Of a DNA stretch of 64,000 nucleotides, positions 11,710-20,576 are shown one piece after another (position 1 is the first letter of the stretch; each line of letters begins with the position of its first letter). Both the position numbers and the translations under genes were made by a program. Below the pieces are notes generated by a model. It did not search any database, was not told the DNA's origin, and was given only the letters and a program-made list of their open reading frames with translations. Source of the stretch: Gordoniibacillus kamchatkensis (GTDB lineage: Bacteria; Bacillota; Bacilli; Paenibacillales; NBRC-103111); NCBI RefSeq assembly GCF_000829455.1, contig NZ_JXAK01000002.1:62001-126000 (forward strand). The letters run 5' to 3'.

Positions 11710-11772
11710 AAAGTGCGTACTTTGTTTGAAAAAGCACTTTGCTTGTCGTTATGCGCAGGCAAAGTGCTTTTT
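11710..11772 (+). terminator. Riboswitch-controlled terminator with competing antiterminator
   Basis: The terminator stem is AAAAAGCACTTTGC (11729-11742) with GCAAAGTGCTTTTT (11759-11772). AAAGTGC at 11710-11716 can pair instead with GCACTTT at 11734-11740, which would break the terminator. The aptamer end lies just before, so TPP binding should favour the terminator. Confidence 0.9.
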
Positions 11773-11808
11773 GGCATGCTCATTAAGTTTAAGGAGGCAT
11801 CTTCATTT

Positions 11809-12615
11809 ATGAACAACTCTTCGATCGCAGCAGCTTTGGAGCAAGTGCGGCAAGCGAAACCGCTCGTTCACAACATCACCAATGTCGTCGTTACGAATTT
11901 TACCGCCAACGGGCTGCTCGCTCTCGGCGCATCTCCGGTCATGGCTTATGCCGAGCAGGAAGTCGCCGATATGGCGCGCATTGCGGGCGCGCTCGTGCTC
12001 AACATCGGCACGCTGAACGAAACCGAGATCAGGGCGATGAAGCTGGCGGGCCAATCTGCGAACGAACACGGCGTACCGGTCATTTTCGACCCGGTGGGGG
12101 CGGGGGCTACCGCCTATCGGACGGCAACGGCGCGCGGCATCATGAACGAAGTGAAGGTGGCGGTGCTGCGCGGCAACGCGGCGGAGGTGGCGCAGGTCAT
12201 CGGGCAGGACTGGCAAATTAAAGGCGTCGACGCCGGCGAAGGGGGCGGCAGCGCCGCGGACCTGGCGATTGCGGCGGCACGCCAGCTTGGCACCGTCGTA
12301 GCCGTCACCGGCAAGGACGATATTGTGTCTGACGGCAAGGCGACGTACGTGTGCCGCAACGGCAACGCCATCCTGACCCGGGTAACGGGAACCGGCTGCC
12401 TGCTTACGTCGGTGATCGGCGCTTTCGCCTCCGTCGTCAACAACCCGGCGGAAGCCGCGGTCGCTGCGCTCGTCACGTACGGCGTCGCCGCCGAGCTGGC
12501 GGCTGCCGAAGCGGCGGCGCAAGGGCCGGGCAGCTTCCAGATCGCGCTGCTGAACAAGCTGGCGCAAGTGTCCGGCGCGGACATCGAGAAGCTGGGGCGC
12601 GTCGAGCGGCTGTAG
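11809..12615 (+). CDS. thiM: Hydroxyethylthiazole kinase
   Basis: ThiM phosphorylates the thiazole moiety of thiamine for salvage. The protein has 268 residues from the ATG at 11809, which has AAGGAGG 11 bases before it. Family motifs are [14 protein letters not shown] near the N-terminus, FDPVGAGAT in the middle and [13 protein letters not shown] with the ATP/anion-binding loop near residue 195. An in-frame upstream GTG would run through the terminator stem and is not credible. It is the first gene under the TPP riboswitch and is followed by thiD and thiE, so the operon is built for precursor salvage. Confidence 0.95.
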   Translation: MNNSSIAAALEQVRQAKPLVHNITNVVVTNFTANGLLALGASPVMAYAEQEVADMARIAGALVLNIGTLNETEIRAMKLAGQSANEHGVPVIFDPVGAGATAYRTATARGIMNEVKVAVLRGNAAEVAQVIGQDWQIKGVDAGEGGGSAADLAIAAARQLGTVVAVTGKDDIVSDGKATYVCRNGNAILTRVTGTGCLLTSVIGAFASVVNNPAEAAVAALVTYGVAAELAAAEAAAQGPGSFQIALLNKLAQVSGADIEKLGRVERL

Positions 12616-12644
12616 GGCAACACCATCACGAAGGGGATAGAGCA

Positions 12645-13475
12645 ATGACGATAGCGAGAGCGTTAACGATCGCCGGCTCCGACAGCGGCGGAGGCGCGGG
12701 CATTCAGGCCGATCTGAAGACGTTTCAGGAGCTGCGCGTGTTCGGGATGTCGGCCATTACGGCCATAACGGCGCAAAATACGTTGGGCGTACTGGGGATA
12801 TATCCGCTCCCCGTAGACGCCGTGCTGCAGCAGATCGACGCCATCGGCGCCGATTTGGGAACCGACGCGGTGAAGACGGGGATGCTGTTCAGCGCGGACA
12901 TTATTGCCGGCGTGGCGGAGCGGCTGCGGCGGTACGGCTGGAGCCGGGTCGTCGTCGACCCGGTCATGATTGCCAAGGGCGGGGCGAAGCTGCTGCAGGA
13001 CGACGCGGTGCGCGCCATGAAGGAGAAGCTGCTGCCGCAGGCGCTCGTCTTGACGCCGAACATGCCGGAGGCGGAAGCGCTGGCCGGCGTTCCGGTGCGG
13101 ACGCTCGAGGAGCGCAAGGAAGCGGCGCGGCGGCTCGCCGCGTACGGGGTGAAACACGTCGTCATGAAAGGCGGGCATGAGGAAGGCTCGGACGTCGTCG
13201 TCGACTTGCTCTACGACGGGTCGGGGTTCACCGAGTTTGCGAGCCCCCGGGTGTATACCCGGCATACGCACGGCACGGGCTGCACGTTTGCGGCCGCCGT
13301 CGCCGCCGGGCTCGCCAAAGGGCAAGGCGTCGCCGAGGCGGTCGCTACGGCGAAGCAGTTTATCGGCGCGGCTATCGAAGATTCGCTTGAGCTCGGGCAA
13401 GGGCACGGGCCGACGAACCATTGGGCGTACCGGGAACGGCTCGCCGCAGCCGCAATGCCGAAGGAAGGCAGGTAA
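12645..13475 (+). CDS. thiD: Hydroxymethylpyrimidine kinase/phosphomethylpyrimidine kinase
   Basis: ThiD phosphorylates HMP and HMP-phosphate to the diphosphate used by ThiE. The 276 residues carry the ribokinase-fold signatures GSDSGGGAGIQADLK at the start, DPVMIAKGG at about residue 107 and the catalytic anion hole GTGCTFAAAVAAGL near residue 210. The start has a GGGGA-type site 5-8 bases upstream. It is 29 bases after thiM and 6 bases before thiE. Confidence 0.95.
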   Translation: MTIARALTIAGSDSGGGAGIQADLKTFQELRVFGMSAITAITAQNTLGVLGIYPLPVDAVLQQIDAIGADLGTDAVKTGMLFSADIIAGVAERLRRYGWSRVVVDPVMIAKGGAKLLQDDAVRAMKEKLLPQALVLTPNMPEAEALAGVPVRTLEERKEAARRLAAYGVKHVVMKGGHEEGSDVVVDLLYDGSGFTEFASPRVYTRHTHGTGCTFAAAVAAGLAKGQGVAEAVATAKQFIGAAIEDSLELGQGHGPTNHWAYRERLAAAAMPKEGR

Positions 13476-13481
13476 GCGACG

Positions 13482-14168
13482 ATGGCCGGAAGCTTTAACG
13501 CAGAACAAATCAGAGAGATGCTCCGCGCCTATTTTATTATGGGCAGCGTCAACTGTCCGGGACAACCGGCGGAGGTGCTGCGGCAGGCGATCGCCGGCGG
13601 CATCACCTTGTTCCAGTACCGGGAGAAAGGGAAAGGGGCGCTGCAAGGGGACGCCCGGCTCGAGCTGGCCCGGAAACTGCGCCGGCTATGTCGGGCGAGC
13701 AGCGTGCCGTTTATCGTCAACGACGATATTGAGCTGGCGCTCGCCGTAGACGCGGACGGCGTCCATGTCGGACAAGAGGACGAGCCGGCCTCGAACGTGC
13801 GCAGGCGCATCGGTCCGGGCATGCTGCTGGGCGTGTCGGCCCACGATGCGGAGGAAGCGGAGCGGGCGGTCCGGGAAGGGGCGGATTATTTGGGCGTCGG
13901 TCCGATCTACGCGACAGGGTCGAAAGAAGACGCCAAAGCGCCGGCCGGGCCCGAAGTAATAACCCGCATCCGGGAAGCCGGCATCCGCGTGCCGATCGTC
14001 GGCATTGGCGGCATTACCGCCGGCAATGCGGCTGAAGTCGTGCGCGCAGGCGCGGACGGCGTATCCGTCATCTCGGCAATCAGTCTGGCGGCGAATCCGG
14101 CGGCAGCCGCGTCGGAACTGCTGGACGCGGTTCGCAAAGCGATTTTTCAGCGTCAGGAAAGGGGATAG
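13482..14168 (+). CDS. thiE: Thiamine-phosphate synthase
   Basis: ThiE joins thiazole phosphate and HMP diphosphate to thiamine phosphate. The 228 residues form a TIM barrel with FQYREKGKG binding the pyrimidine diphosphate, NDDIELALAVDADGVHVGQED and GVGPIYATGSK, and the glycine-rich phosphate loop VGIGGITAGNA. The ATG is 6 bases after thiD, with AAGGCAGG ahead. The next gene starts 4 bases after the stop. Confidence 0.95.
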   Translation: MAGSFNAEQIREMLRAYFIMGSVNCPGQPAEVLRQAIAGGITLFQYREKGKGALQGDARLELARKLRRLCRASSVPFIVNDDIELALAVDADGVHVGQEDEPASNVRRRIGPGMLLGVSAHDAEEAERAVREGADYLGVGPIYATGSKEDAKAPAGPEVITRIREAGIRVPIVGIGGITAGNAAEVVRAGADGVSVISAISLAANPAAAASELLDAVRKAIFQRQERG

Positions 14169-14172
14169 TTAC

Positions 14173-15498
14173 ATGGAATCTTTGGCGGAAATTGGCGATC
14201 GGCGGGCGGTGGGGCCGGATATTAGCGCGCCTGACGAGTCGCCCCGGCCGCTGCAAAACGCCCTGCTGGGGCTGCAGCACGTATTCGTCTCCAACGTATG
14301 GCTCGATCCGCTGTTCATCGCGGCAATGGTCGGACTGCCGCTGGCGGCCGCTTCGAATCTGGTCAATGCGATTTTCATCGCGGCCGGCCTCGTGACGCTG
14401 ACGCAAGCGACGAAGCTGGCCCGGCTGCCGATCGTGCAGGGGCCGTCAGCGGCTTTCGATTCGCTCATGATTACGGCGGGCAAGGCGAACAGCCTTGCGG
14501 CCGCTTCCGGCGGCATTCTCGTCAGCGCCGTGCTCGTGTTCATCATGTCCGTCACCGGCCTGATCGGCAAGCTGCAGCGCTGGTTTACGCCGGTCGTGTC
14601 GGGCACGGTCATCTGCGTCGTCGGCATCGCCTTGTCCCATTTCACGATGTACGAGTTTCTCGGCGGCAGTCCTGGAACGCCGGGCTTTCTATCGTCCGCG
14701 ACGCTGACTTTGTCGATCCCGACGGCGCTCGTCGTGCTGCTGCTGTCGAATTTCGGGCGCGGCTGGTGGCGGCGGTACGCGTTCCTGATCGGCCTTGTCG
14801 CAGGCGACGCGATTGCACTCGCGCTAGGCAAAATCGATTTCGGCGGACTGTCCGGCAAAGGCTGGCTCGGCTTGCCCCAGCTGCTGCCTTACGGCGCGCT
14901 CAAATTCGACGGAGCGGTCATGGCGACTTTCTTCATCGCTTATATCGTCGCCATCATCGAGGCGATGGGAGTCTATCAGGCGGCCGCCGAGACGGCCCGC
15001 ATCCCGCTTGACGGACGGCGCATCCGGATGGGCTTTGCCGGCGAGTCGGCGGGTTCCGTCCTGTCCGCGTTCCTCGGCGGATTCCCGACGACGGCTTATG
15101 CGCAAAACGTCGGCCTGCTCCGCTTAACCGGCAGCGGCTCACGCTACCCCGTCATCGCCGCGGGCATCATGTTTCTGGTGCTCGGCTTTGTGCCGAAGGC
15201 CGGCGCCTTGCTGGCGCTTACGCCCGACGCCGTAGTCGGCGGCTTGTTCCTCCCGGCTGCAGCCGGGCTGTTCATGTCCGGCATTTCGCTGCTCTTGCGA
15301 ATGGAAAAGACGGAAGCGAACTACACGGTCGTCGGCCTGTCGCTGCTGCTGGCGATTGCGCTGCCGGGGAATTTCGCCGATATGCCGGGCGTGTGGGGCA
15401 CCATTTTGTCCAATCAAGTGCTGGTTGGGGCTTGCAGCGTTTTGCTGCTGCAGTTGCTGCTCATCCGGGTGCCGGCATGGCTGCGGCGCAGAGGCTAG
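14173..15498 (+). CDS. NCS2 (nucleobase:cation symporter) family permease in the thi operon
   Basis: This is a membrane transporter of 441 residues with about 12-14 helices. QHVFVSNVWLDP, the QGPSAAFDS re-entrant segment and FPTTAYAQNVGLLRLTGS match the NCS2 purine/uracil permease family. Its start lies four bases after thiE and it is the last gene of the riboswitch operon. NCS2 members usually carry xanthine, uracil or ascorbate. The position suggests uptake of a thiamine precursor, such as a pyrimidine (HMP), but this is inference from context. GGGGATAGTTAC gives the ribosome site. Confidence 0.85.
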   Translation: MESLAEIGDRRAVGPDISAPDESPRPLQNALLGLQHVFVSNVWLDPLFIAAMVGLPLAAASNLVNAIFIAAGLVTLTQATKLARLPIVQGPSAAFDSLMITAGKANSLAAASGGILVSAVLVFIMSVTGLIGKLQRWFTPVVSGTVICVVGIALSHFTMYEFLGGSPGTPGFLSSATLTLSIPTALVVLLLSNFGRGWWRRYAFLIGLVAGDAIALALGKIDFGGLSGKGWLGLPQLLPYGALKFDGAVMATFFIAYIVAIIEAMGVYQAAAETARIPLDGRRIRMGFAGESAGSVLSAFLGGFPTTAYAQNVGLLRLTGSGSRYPVIAAGIMFLVLGFVPKAGALLALTPDAVVGGLFLPAAAGLFMSGISLLLRMEKTEANYTVVGLSLLLAIALPGNFADMPGVWGTILSNQVLVGACSVLLLQLLLIRVPAWLRRRG

Positions 15499-15589
15499 CC
15501 TAACGATGAAGCGGCATTGCCGTTTCTGCTATAGCCGGCACCGTGCTTGAAAACGGCGGTACGAAGGTTCAACAGCCCTTGCGCGGCCT

Positions 15590-15776
15590 TAGAGGAACAT
15601 AGTTCCGTTATTGAATGAATAGAGGGGTACCTTACCAATGTTAACGGAACGGAGTTCCGTTATTGACCCGGTACAACGACGATTCTCACCTAAAATGCGG
15701 GATATAACGGACTCGCGTTCCGCTATTCTTGGGAAATGAGTGGGAAATAAGCCGATAGCGGAACAAATTTCCGTAA
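15590..15776. repeat. Four-palindrome intergenic element, copy A
   Basis: Units of 21 bp start at 15590, 15642, 15705 and 15756 (52, 63 and 51 bp apart). The second is perfect: TAACGGAAC, GGA, GTTCCGTTA. The last spacer contains GGGAAAT twice, as in copy B at 36089. It fills most of the gap between the NCS2 permease and the luxE-like gene; no promoter is obvious in the rest of 15499-15882. Confidence 0.8.
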
Positions 15777-15882
15777 ACTGGGGCGACAACCTGAAAATAT
15801 GCCGCTGAATGAGCAAACCGCTGAGGTCTTGTCGAAGCGAGCAAAATTTGAATAACGAACTGCCAGGAGAGGAGGCGCCGCT

Positions 15883-17001
15883 ATGAGGCCGGAATCCGCA
15901 GCGATAATCAGAGACGTGCTGCAATATATCGAGCGCTATGGCAACTCGGCCGCGGACAGCCCCGCAGCGGAGCGGGACTTCGGCGCATTGGCCTTGCAGC
16001 TGTTCGCCTTCCAGTGCGAGCACAACGCAGCGTACCGAAACTATGCGAAAATCAAGCGCAAACTGCCCGGGCAGCTGCATTCGTGGCGGGAAATCCCACC
16101 GATGCCGATTCAAGGCTTCAAGCGCTCCGCGCTGTCGTGCGAGCCGCCCGAGGAGGCTTTGGCGGTGTTTACGACGAGCGGCACGACGAACCCGGAGCTG
16201 CGCGGACGGCAGTACCACCCGACGTTCGACGTATGGGACGCGTCGATGCGTACCGGATTCCGCCGCTTCGTTATGGGAAGCGTCCCCCGGCTGCGCACGC
16301 TGGTCATCTCTCCCGCGGAGGATTTGAACGCGAACTCGTCCCTGTCCCGGTATTTGTCGCAGGCGATCCGCTTCTTCGGTACCGACGGCAGCGGCACATA
16401 CTTCCGCCACGACGGCCTTGCCGCGGACGAATTGATCGCTGGGCTGCAAGATTGCGAGCGGAGCGGCGAGCCCGTCCTGCTGCTCGGCGCGACTTTCGCC
16501 TACGTGCCGCTGCTGGACCGGCTGCAGGAGCTGGACGTGCGATTCCGTCTCGCGCCGGGCAGCCGCATTCTCGATACGGGCGGCTTCAAGGGACAGTCGC
16601 GGGAAGTGCCGATGGATTGGCTGTACGGCCAATTCGAAGAGCGGTTCGGCGTGCCCCGCAGCGGCTGCGTCAACATGTACGGCATGACCGAGCTATGCTC
16701 GCAATATTACGACGATACGCTGGCCTCGGGCAAGCCGACGACGCTTAAGCGGGGGCCGGCGTGGCTCCGCCCGCTCGTGCTCGATCCGCACACGCTGCTG
16801 CCGGCGCCGGACGGCCAAGTTGGCGTACTGGCGCATATCGATCTCGCGAATTGGAACTCGTGCGTGGCGATTTTGACTGAGGATTTGGGCGTTATGCGGG
16901 ACGGCGGGTTTGAGCTGCTCGGCCGCATCGGCGGCGCGGAAGCGAGAGGCTGCTCGCTTGCGGTGGAGCAGTTCATCCGCTCGAACGAGGGTAACGCGTG
17001 A
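15883..17001 (+). CDS. LuxE-like acyl-protein synthetase (fatty acid activation)
   Basis: LuxE-type enzymes activate a fatty acid with ATP and hand the acyl group to LuxC. The 372 residues belong to the AMP-forming superfamily: TTSGTTNPELRGR near residue 97 is the phosphate loop, NMYGMTELCSQ near 266 the adenylate motif. Cys357 in ARGCSLAVEQF matches the C-terminal acyl-carrying Cys of LuxE. AGGAGAGGAGG lies before the ATG. The next gene is LuxC-like and starts 26 bases later. Luciferase genes are absent, so the aldehyde is for another purpose. Confidence 0.88.
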   Translation: MRPESAAIIRDVLQYIERYGNSAADSPAAERDFGALALQLFAFQCEHNAAYRNYAKIKRKLPGQLHSWREIPPMPIQGFKRSALSCEPPEEALAVFTTSGTTNPELRGRQYHPTFDVWDASMRTGFRRFVMGSVPRLRTLVISPAEDLNANSSLSRYLSQAIRFFGTDGSGTYFRHDGLAADELIAGLQDCERSGEPVLLLGATFAYVPLLDRLQELDVRFRLAPGSRILDTGGFKGQSREVPMDWLYGQFEERFGVPRSGCVNMYGMTELCSQYYDDTLASGKPTTLKRGPAWLRPLVLDPHTLLPAPDGQVGVLAHIDLANWNSCVAILTEDLGVMRDGGFELLGRIGGAEARGCSLAVEQFIRSNEGNA

Positions 17002-17027
17002 CGGCGCCCGGCAGGGGAGAGGGCGAT

Positions 17028-18512
17028 ATGAACAAGGCGATAAAGCAGGAGCCGCTGCAGGTTCAAGCATATTTTCTGCCACCGGGGATCGAAGCGGACG
17101 TAACGGTTGCCGCCCGCTTCGACACTCCGGATGGCCCGGCGGAGCTGCTCGTACCGGCGCTAAACGAAGACAAGCTGCGGTCGATTGCGGATGAACTGAA
17201 ACGGCGGCGTGAGGAGTATTTAGCGTCGTTAACTACTGCGGACGTCGTCGAGCGGATTGCCGCCGCAGCCGAGCGCTGGCTCGATCCGGCCTATCCGCAC
17301 AGACAGCTGGCGGAGCGGCTGCTGCCCGGCTTGACCGGGTATGCGGCCGATTCGATCCGGCTGCAGCTGAAGCGCTATATGCGGACGTTCCGGAAGAAGG
17401 AGCTGCTTCGTTTTATCGGTGAGGAATTGGACGATCCGCTTATGCTGGACGAATTCCGCCCGCGCAAAAGCGGCGGCTTCAGCCGCGCCTATGGGCCTGA
17501 GCTCATTTTTCACGTGTTCTCCGGCAACGTCCCTGGGGTTTCGCTGTGGAGCCTGGCGATGGGACTCGTTGCGCGCTCCGCGCAGCTGGGCAAAACGTCT
17601 CTCGCCGAGCCGCTGATGGCAGTGCTGTTCGCGCGCTCGCTCGCCGAGATCGATCCGCGGCTGGCGGAAGCGATCGCCATCGTGCCGTGGAAGGGCGGCA
17701 GCCGGGAGCTGGAAAGCGCGGCCATCGCCAGCGCGGACGCCGTCGTCGTGTACGGCGGAGGAGGCACCGTCGAAAGCGTGCGGGCTATCGTCCCGGCGGG
17801 CAAAAGGTTCGTCGCCTACGGTCCGAAGGCGAGCGTCGCCTTGATCGGGCGCGAGGCGCTTACTCCCGACAGGCTGAACGGCACCGTCGCCCGGCTCGCC
17901 GCGGATATCGCCCATTACGATCAACAAAGCTGCATGTCGCCGCACTGCGTATATGTGGAAGAAGGCGGCAGTGTGGATGCCAGGAGCTTCGCCGCTTACG
18001 CCGCGGCCGAGCTCGGCCGGCTGCAGCTGCGCTGGCCGCGCTCGGCTCTCACCGATAGCGAAGCTTATGCGATCCACGACGTGCGCAACCGGTACTGGCT
18101 GGAAGAAGCGGAGGGGGGCGGGGCGGCCGTATACGCGAGCCCGGGCGGTACGGATTGGACGGTCATTTACCGCGACGTACCCGGGTTCGACGTTTCGCCG
18201 CTGAACAGGACGCTCGTCGTGTACCGCTGCCGCAGCCTGGAGGACGATGCCGTGCCGGCGCTTGCTTCCTGCGGGCGGGAGGGGCTGCTGCAAACGTGCG
18301 GCGTGGCGGTCCATCCGCAGCGGCTGTTCGGCATGGCCGAGCGGCTCGGCCGCATCGGCGCGAACCGGTTGTGCCCGCTCGGCACGATGCTGCAAGCCAA
18401 GGCGGGTTGGCACCACGACGGCCGTTTCAACCTGATCGACCTGCTCCGTTTTGCCGACATCGAGCGCGGCACGGAAGACGATGCGGAGCAGTACGATCCG
18501 GATTTCGAATAG
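17028..18512 (+). CDS. LuxC-like acyl-CoA/acyl-protein reductase
   Basis: LuxC reduces an activated acyl group with NADPH to a long-chain aldehyde. The 494 residues show the aldehyde-dehydrogenase-like fold: FHVFSGNVPGVS near residue 165, VVYGGGGTVESV for the nucleotide-binding part and the catalytic Cys302 in QQSCMSPHCVYVE. The start at 17028 has GGGGAGAGGG upstream; an alternative upstream GTG is less likely. It stands between the luxE-like gene and an SDR gene, 12 bases before the latter. Confidence 0.88.
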   Translation: MNKAIKQEPLQVQAYFLPPGIEADVTVAARFDTPDGPAELLVPALNEDKLRSIADELKRRREEYLASLTTADVVERIAAAAERWLDPAYPHRQLAERLLPGLTGYAADSIRLQLKRYMRTFRKKELLRFIGEELDDPLMLDEFRPRKSGGFSRAYGPELIFHVFSGNVPGVSLWSLAMGLVARSAQLGKTSLAEPLMAVLFARSLAEIDPRLAEAIAIVPWKGGSRELESAAIASADAVVVYGGGGTVESVRAIVPAGKRFVAYGPKASVALIGREALTPDRLNGTVARLAADIAHYDQQSCMSPHCVYVEEGGSVDARSFAAYAAAELGRLQLRWPRSALTDSEAYAIHDVRNRYWLEEAEGGGAAVYASPGGTDWTVIYRDVPGFDVSPLNRTLVVYRCRSLEDDAVPALASCGREGLLQTCGVAVHPQRLFGMAERLGRIGANRLCPLGTMLQAKAGWHHDGRFNLIDLLRFADIERGTEDDAEQYDPDFE

Positions 18513-18524
18513 GAGGGAAGCCAT

Positions 18525-19292
18525 ATGCTGCTGCAAGGGAAAACGGCGCTCGTCACCGGAGCAAGCCGCGGCATCGGCGCAGAGATCGCCGCTGCCCTCG
18601 CCTCGCACGGCGCCGTCGTCATCGTCGGCTATTACAGCAGGCAGGACGCCGCCGAGCGAACGGTGGAGCGCATCCGCGCCTCCGGCGGACGGGCCCGTGC
18701 GCACCGCGCCGACGTCCGCTCCGCGTCCGAGGCGGCGGCAATGGTCGAAGACGCCGTGGAGCATTACGGCTCCATCGACATCGTCGTGAACAACGCGCTC
18801 AGCCCGTACAGCTTCAGCCCTTCCGCCCGCCGCACCGCGTGGGAGCAAGAGTGGGACGACTACCGCGAGCAGCTGGAGGGCAGCGTGCACGGCGCCTACA
18901 ACGTCTGCAAGGCGGCCATGCCCCATATGCAGAAGCAGAGCTCGGGACGAATCATCAACATTGTGACGAACTTGATCGACTTTCCGGTTGTACCTTATCA
19001 CGACTACACGACCGCCAAAAGCGCCCTGCTCGGCTACACCCGCAATCTGGCCGCAGAGCTCGGCCGTTTCGGCATTACCGTCAACGCGCTCGCTCCCGGT
19101 CTGACGCAGGGCACCGATTCGTCCCGCGACACGAAAGAAGACGTGCGCCGCGACATTATCCGGCTGACGCCGCTGCAGCGCCTGGCGGTGCCGCAGGACA
19201 TCGCCGGCGCAGCCGTGCTGCTCGCGTCCGACCTCGCCGGCTTCATTACCGGCCAATGCCTGCGCGTCGACGGCGGTCTCGTGATGGGCTGA
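18525..19292 (+). CDS. Short-chain dehydrogenase/reductase (FabG-like)
   Basis: This NAD(P)-dependent oxidoreductase has 255 residues. TGASRGIG forms the cofactor loop, NNAL replaces the usual NNAG and YHDYTTAKSAL holds the catalytic Tyr and Lys. At the position of the catalytic Ser, 13 residues before the Tyr, a Thr is seen. DGGLVMG ends the protein as usual. AGGAGGG precedes the ATG. As third gene of the luxE/luxC operon it may reduce a keto group or the aldehyde, or oxidise the product; this is not settled by sequence. Confidence 0.88.
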   Translation: MLLQGKTALVTGASRGIGAEIAAALASHGAVVIVGYYSRQDAAERTVERIRASGGRARAHRADVRSASEAAAMVEDAVEHYGSIDIVVNNALSPYSFSPSARRTAWEQEWDDYREQLEGSVHGAYNVCKAAMPHMQKQSSGRIINIVTNLIDFPVVPYHDYTTAKSALLGYTRNLAAELGRFGITVNALAPGLTQGTDSSRDTKEDVRRDIIRLTPLQRLAVPQDIAGAAVLLASDLAGFITGQCLRVDGGLVMG

Positions 19293-19322
19293 CAGCTTCG
19301 GCGGCACCGGCACGGCCGTGGC

Positions 19323-19430
19323 GTTGGCGGAACGCCGCGCCGGACGAGCGCGGCATCGGCAGCTGCCTGCCGTGCCGAGAGGACCGCGGCAGCGGCAGGA
19401 GCCCGTGGTGTTGGCGGAACGCCGCGCCGG
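19323..19430. repeat. Short direct repeat after the SDR gene
   Basis: The 20 bases GTTGGCGGAACGCCGCGCCG occur at 19323 and again at 19410, 87 bp apart, with GTGG on both sides. They lie between the SDR stop and its terminator. Confidence 0.7.
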
Positions 19431-19442
19431 TTCAACGTTGGC

Positions 19443-19490
19443 AAAAGGCCCTGCCCCTTTGGATTGCTGTGTGAGGGGCGGGGCCTTTTT
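19443..19490 (+). terminator. Terminator of the luxE/luxC/SDR operon
   Basis: AAAAGGCCCTGCCCCT pairs with AGGGGCGGGGCCTTTTT with one bulge, and a T run ends it. It is about 150 bases after the SDR stop. Confidence 0.85.
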
Positions 19491-19697
19491 GGCTTGGAGG
19501 ATTCCGTTCCGGGAAACGTGTTCGTCTGAAAGATGGCTTAGGCCAGTTCCCCTTGCTCCATCCTTGGCCGATCCCGATGAGGGAAACGGTTACCGCCTGG
19601 AGAGGACGTCACGGCCGGCTTCATATGACCGATGCGGAATGCTTACATTACTTGCGGTTTAGAGCATGCAGTATATGGAAGCGATGCCATTGAGGCT

Positions 19698-19882
19698 TAA
19701 CTGGAATTCCTCCTGTAAATGTTGCTGTTTAAAACGGTTTTATTCCATTGCAAGGAAATCCTACCGCTAATTTCAACGATTTCCTCTCATGTAAGGACAT
19801 ACAGCCGATTTTATAGGATGTTTTCCCGCTACTTGCCTTATATCGAAGTTCTGATCAATATTAACGGGAGCATTTCCCGCAA
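19698..19882. repeat. Four-palindrome intergenic element, copy D
   Basis: Units of 21 bp start at 19698, 19750, 19811 and 19862, spaced 52, 61 and 51 bp. The first reads TAACTGGAA, TTC, CTCCTGTAA. The second spacer ends GCCGATT, like GCCGATG in copy C at 6673, so C and D form one subfamily. It lies in the 1.3-kb gap 19293-20576, which has no credible gene. Confidence 0.65.
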
Positions 19883-20074
19883 CAGCGAACGTTCTGGCAG
19901 CAAAGGCTGCATCCGCTATGCTACAATGTTCTTAAACTGTGCCATGACTAGAGAACAAGCCGCCGCAATTTTCGCGAGCGGGCCGTTTAAAGAACTGCTT
20001 CGCTATGCTGCGTCTTGTAGGGCGCTATTAGGCGCCAATTTGACGGAATGAGTGTGCAAGGACCGAACATTCCA

Positions 20075-20172
20075 TAAATAGCGACAAAAGTTCGTATGGA
20101 GCGGCCTTCGAGGCGCTAAAGGCCGATTTTGCCATTTTGGCTGAAAATCGGCGTCTGTGAAGTCGCTATTTA
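20075..20172. repeat. Nested inverted repeat
   Basis: Perfect 11-bp arms TAAATAGCGAC (20075-20085) and GTCGCTATTTA (20162-20172) enclose a second stem, GCCGATTTT (20122-20130) with AAAATCGGC (20144-20152). The layout would allow a structured RNA or a cruciform. No coding frame is convincing here. Confidence 0.55.
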
Positions 20173-20576
20173 GAGAACTTGTGCTTTATTCCATCATTCA
20201 TAACCGCTTGTTTGGTACGAGGGTGTCGGATTCGGTTCGCTTTCTTTCGGCATCCATCCAGCCTCCGACATTTACGCCAAGCACGCAAATGAGCATCGTT
20301 CCAATGCCAACCGCTTCCGCCGGTCGAGCCTCTCCTCACCGCATGAGCTTCCGCAACAAGCGGTTTCAATCGGCACGGCTTATCCGTCGCATCGGCTCCA
20401 TGTGCTAAACTCGATGCCGTATTGGATTGCTACATAAGTTAAATTCGAATAATAAAGTTGCAGCCCGCCATTCAACTGTCGAACCCGTCGTATTGCACTC
20501 ACGATCAGTCTAGAAGTGTATATTCAACGAACACTTCCACGAGACACAATATAACACGCAGCTTCCCGGTTAAGCA

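Noticed and set aside
11713-11808. Longer thiM start upstream at 11713
   Set aside because: The extension would be encoded by the riboswitch terminator itself, and the AAGGAGG site fits the ATG at 11809.
15883-19292. A complete bioluminescence operon
   Set aside because: No luxA, luxB, luxD or luxG gene is in the window.
17229-19313. Very long open frame on the minus strand opposite the luxC-like and SDR genes
   Set aside because: It is antisense to two clearly recognised genes, has Arg/Ala/His-rich nonsense composition and no ribosome site; GC-rich third positions create such frames.
19719-20051. Open frame in the gap after the SDR gene
   Set aside because: It runs through palindrome element D, has no ribosome site and no recognisable protein pattern.
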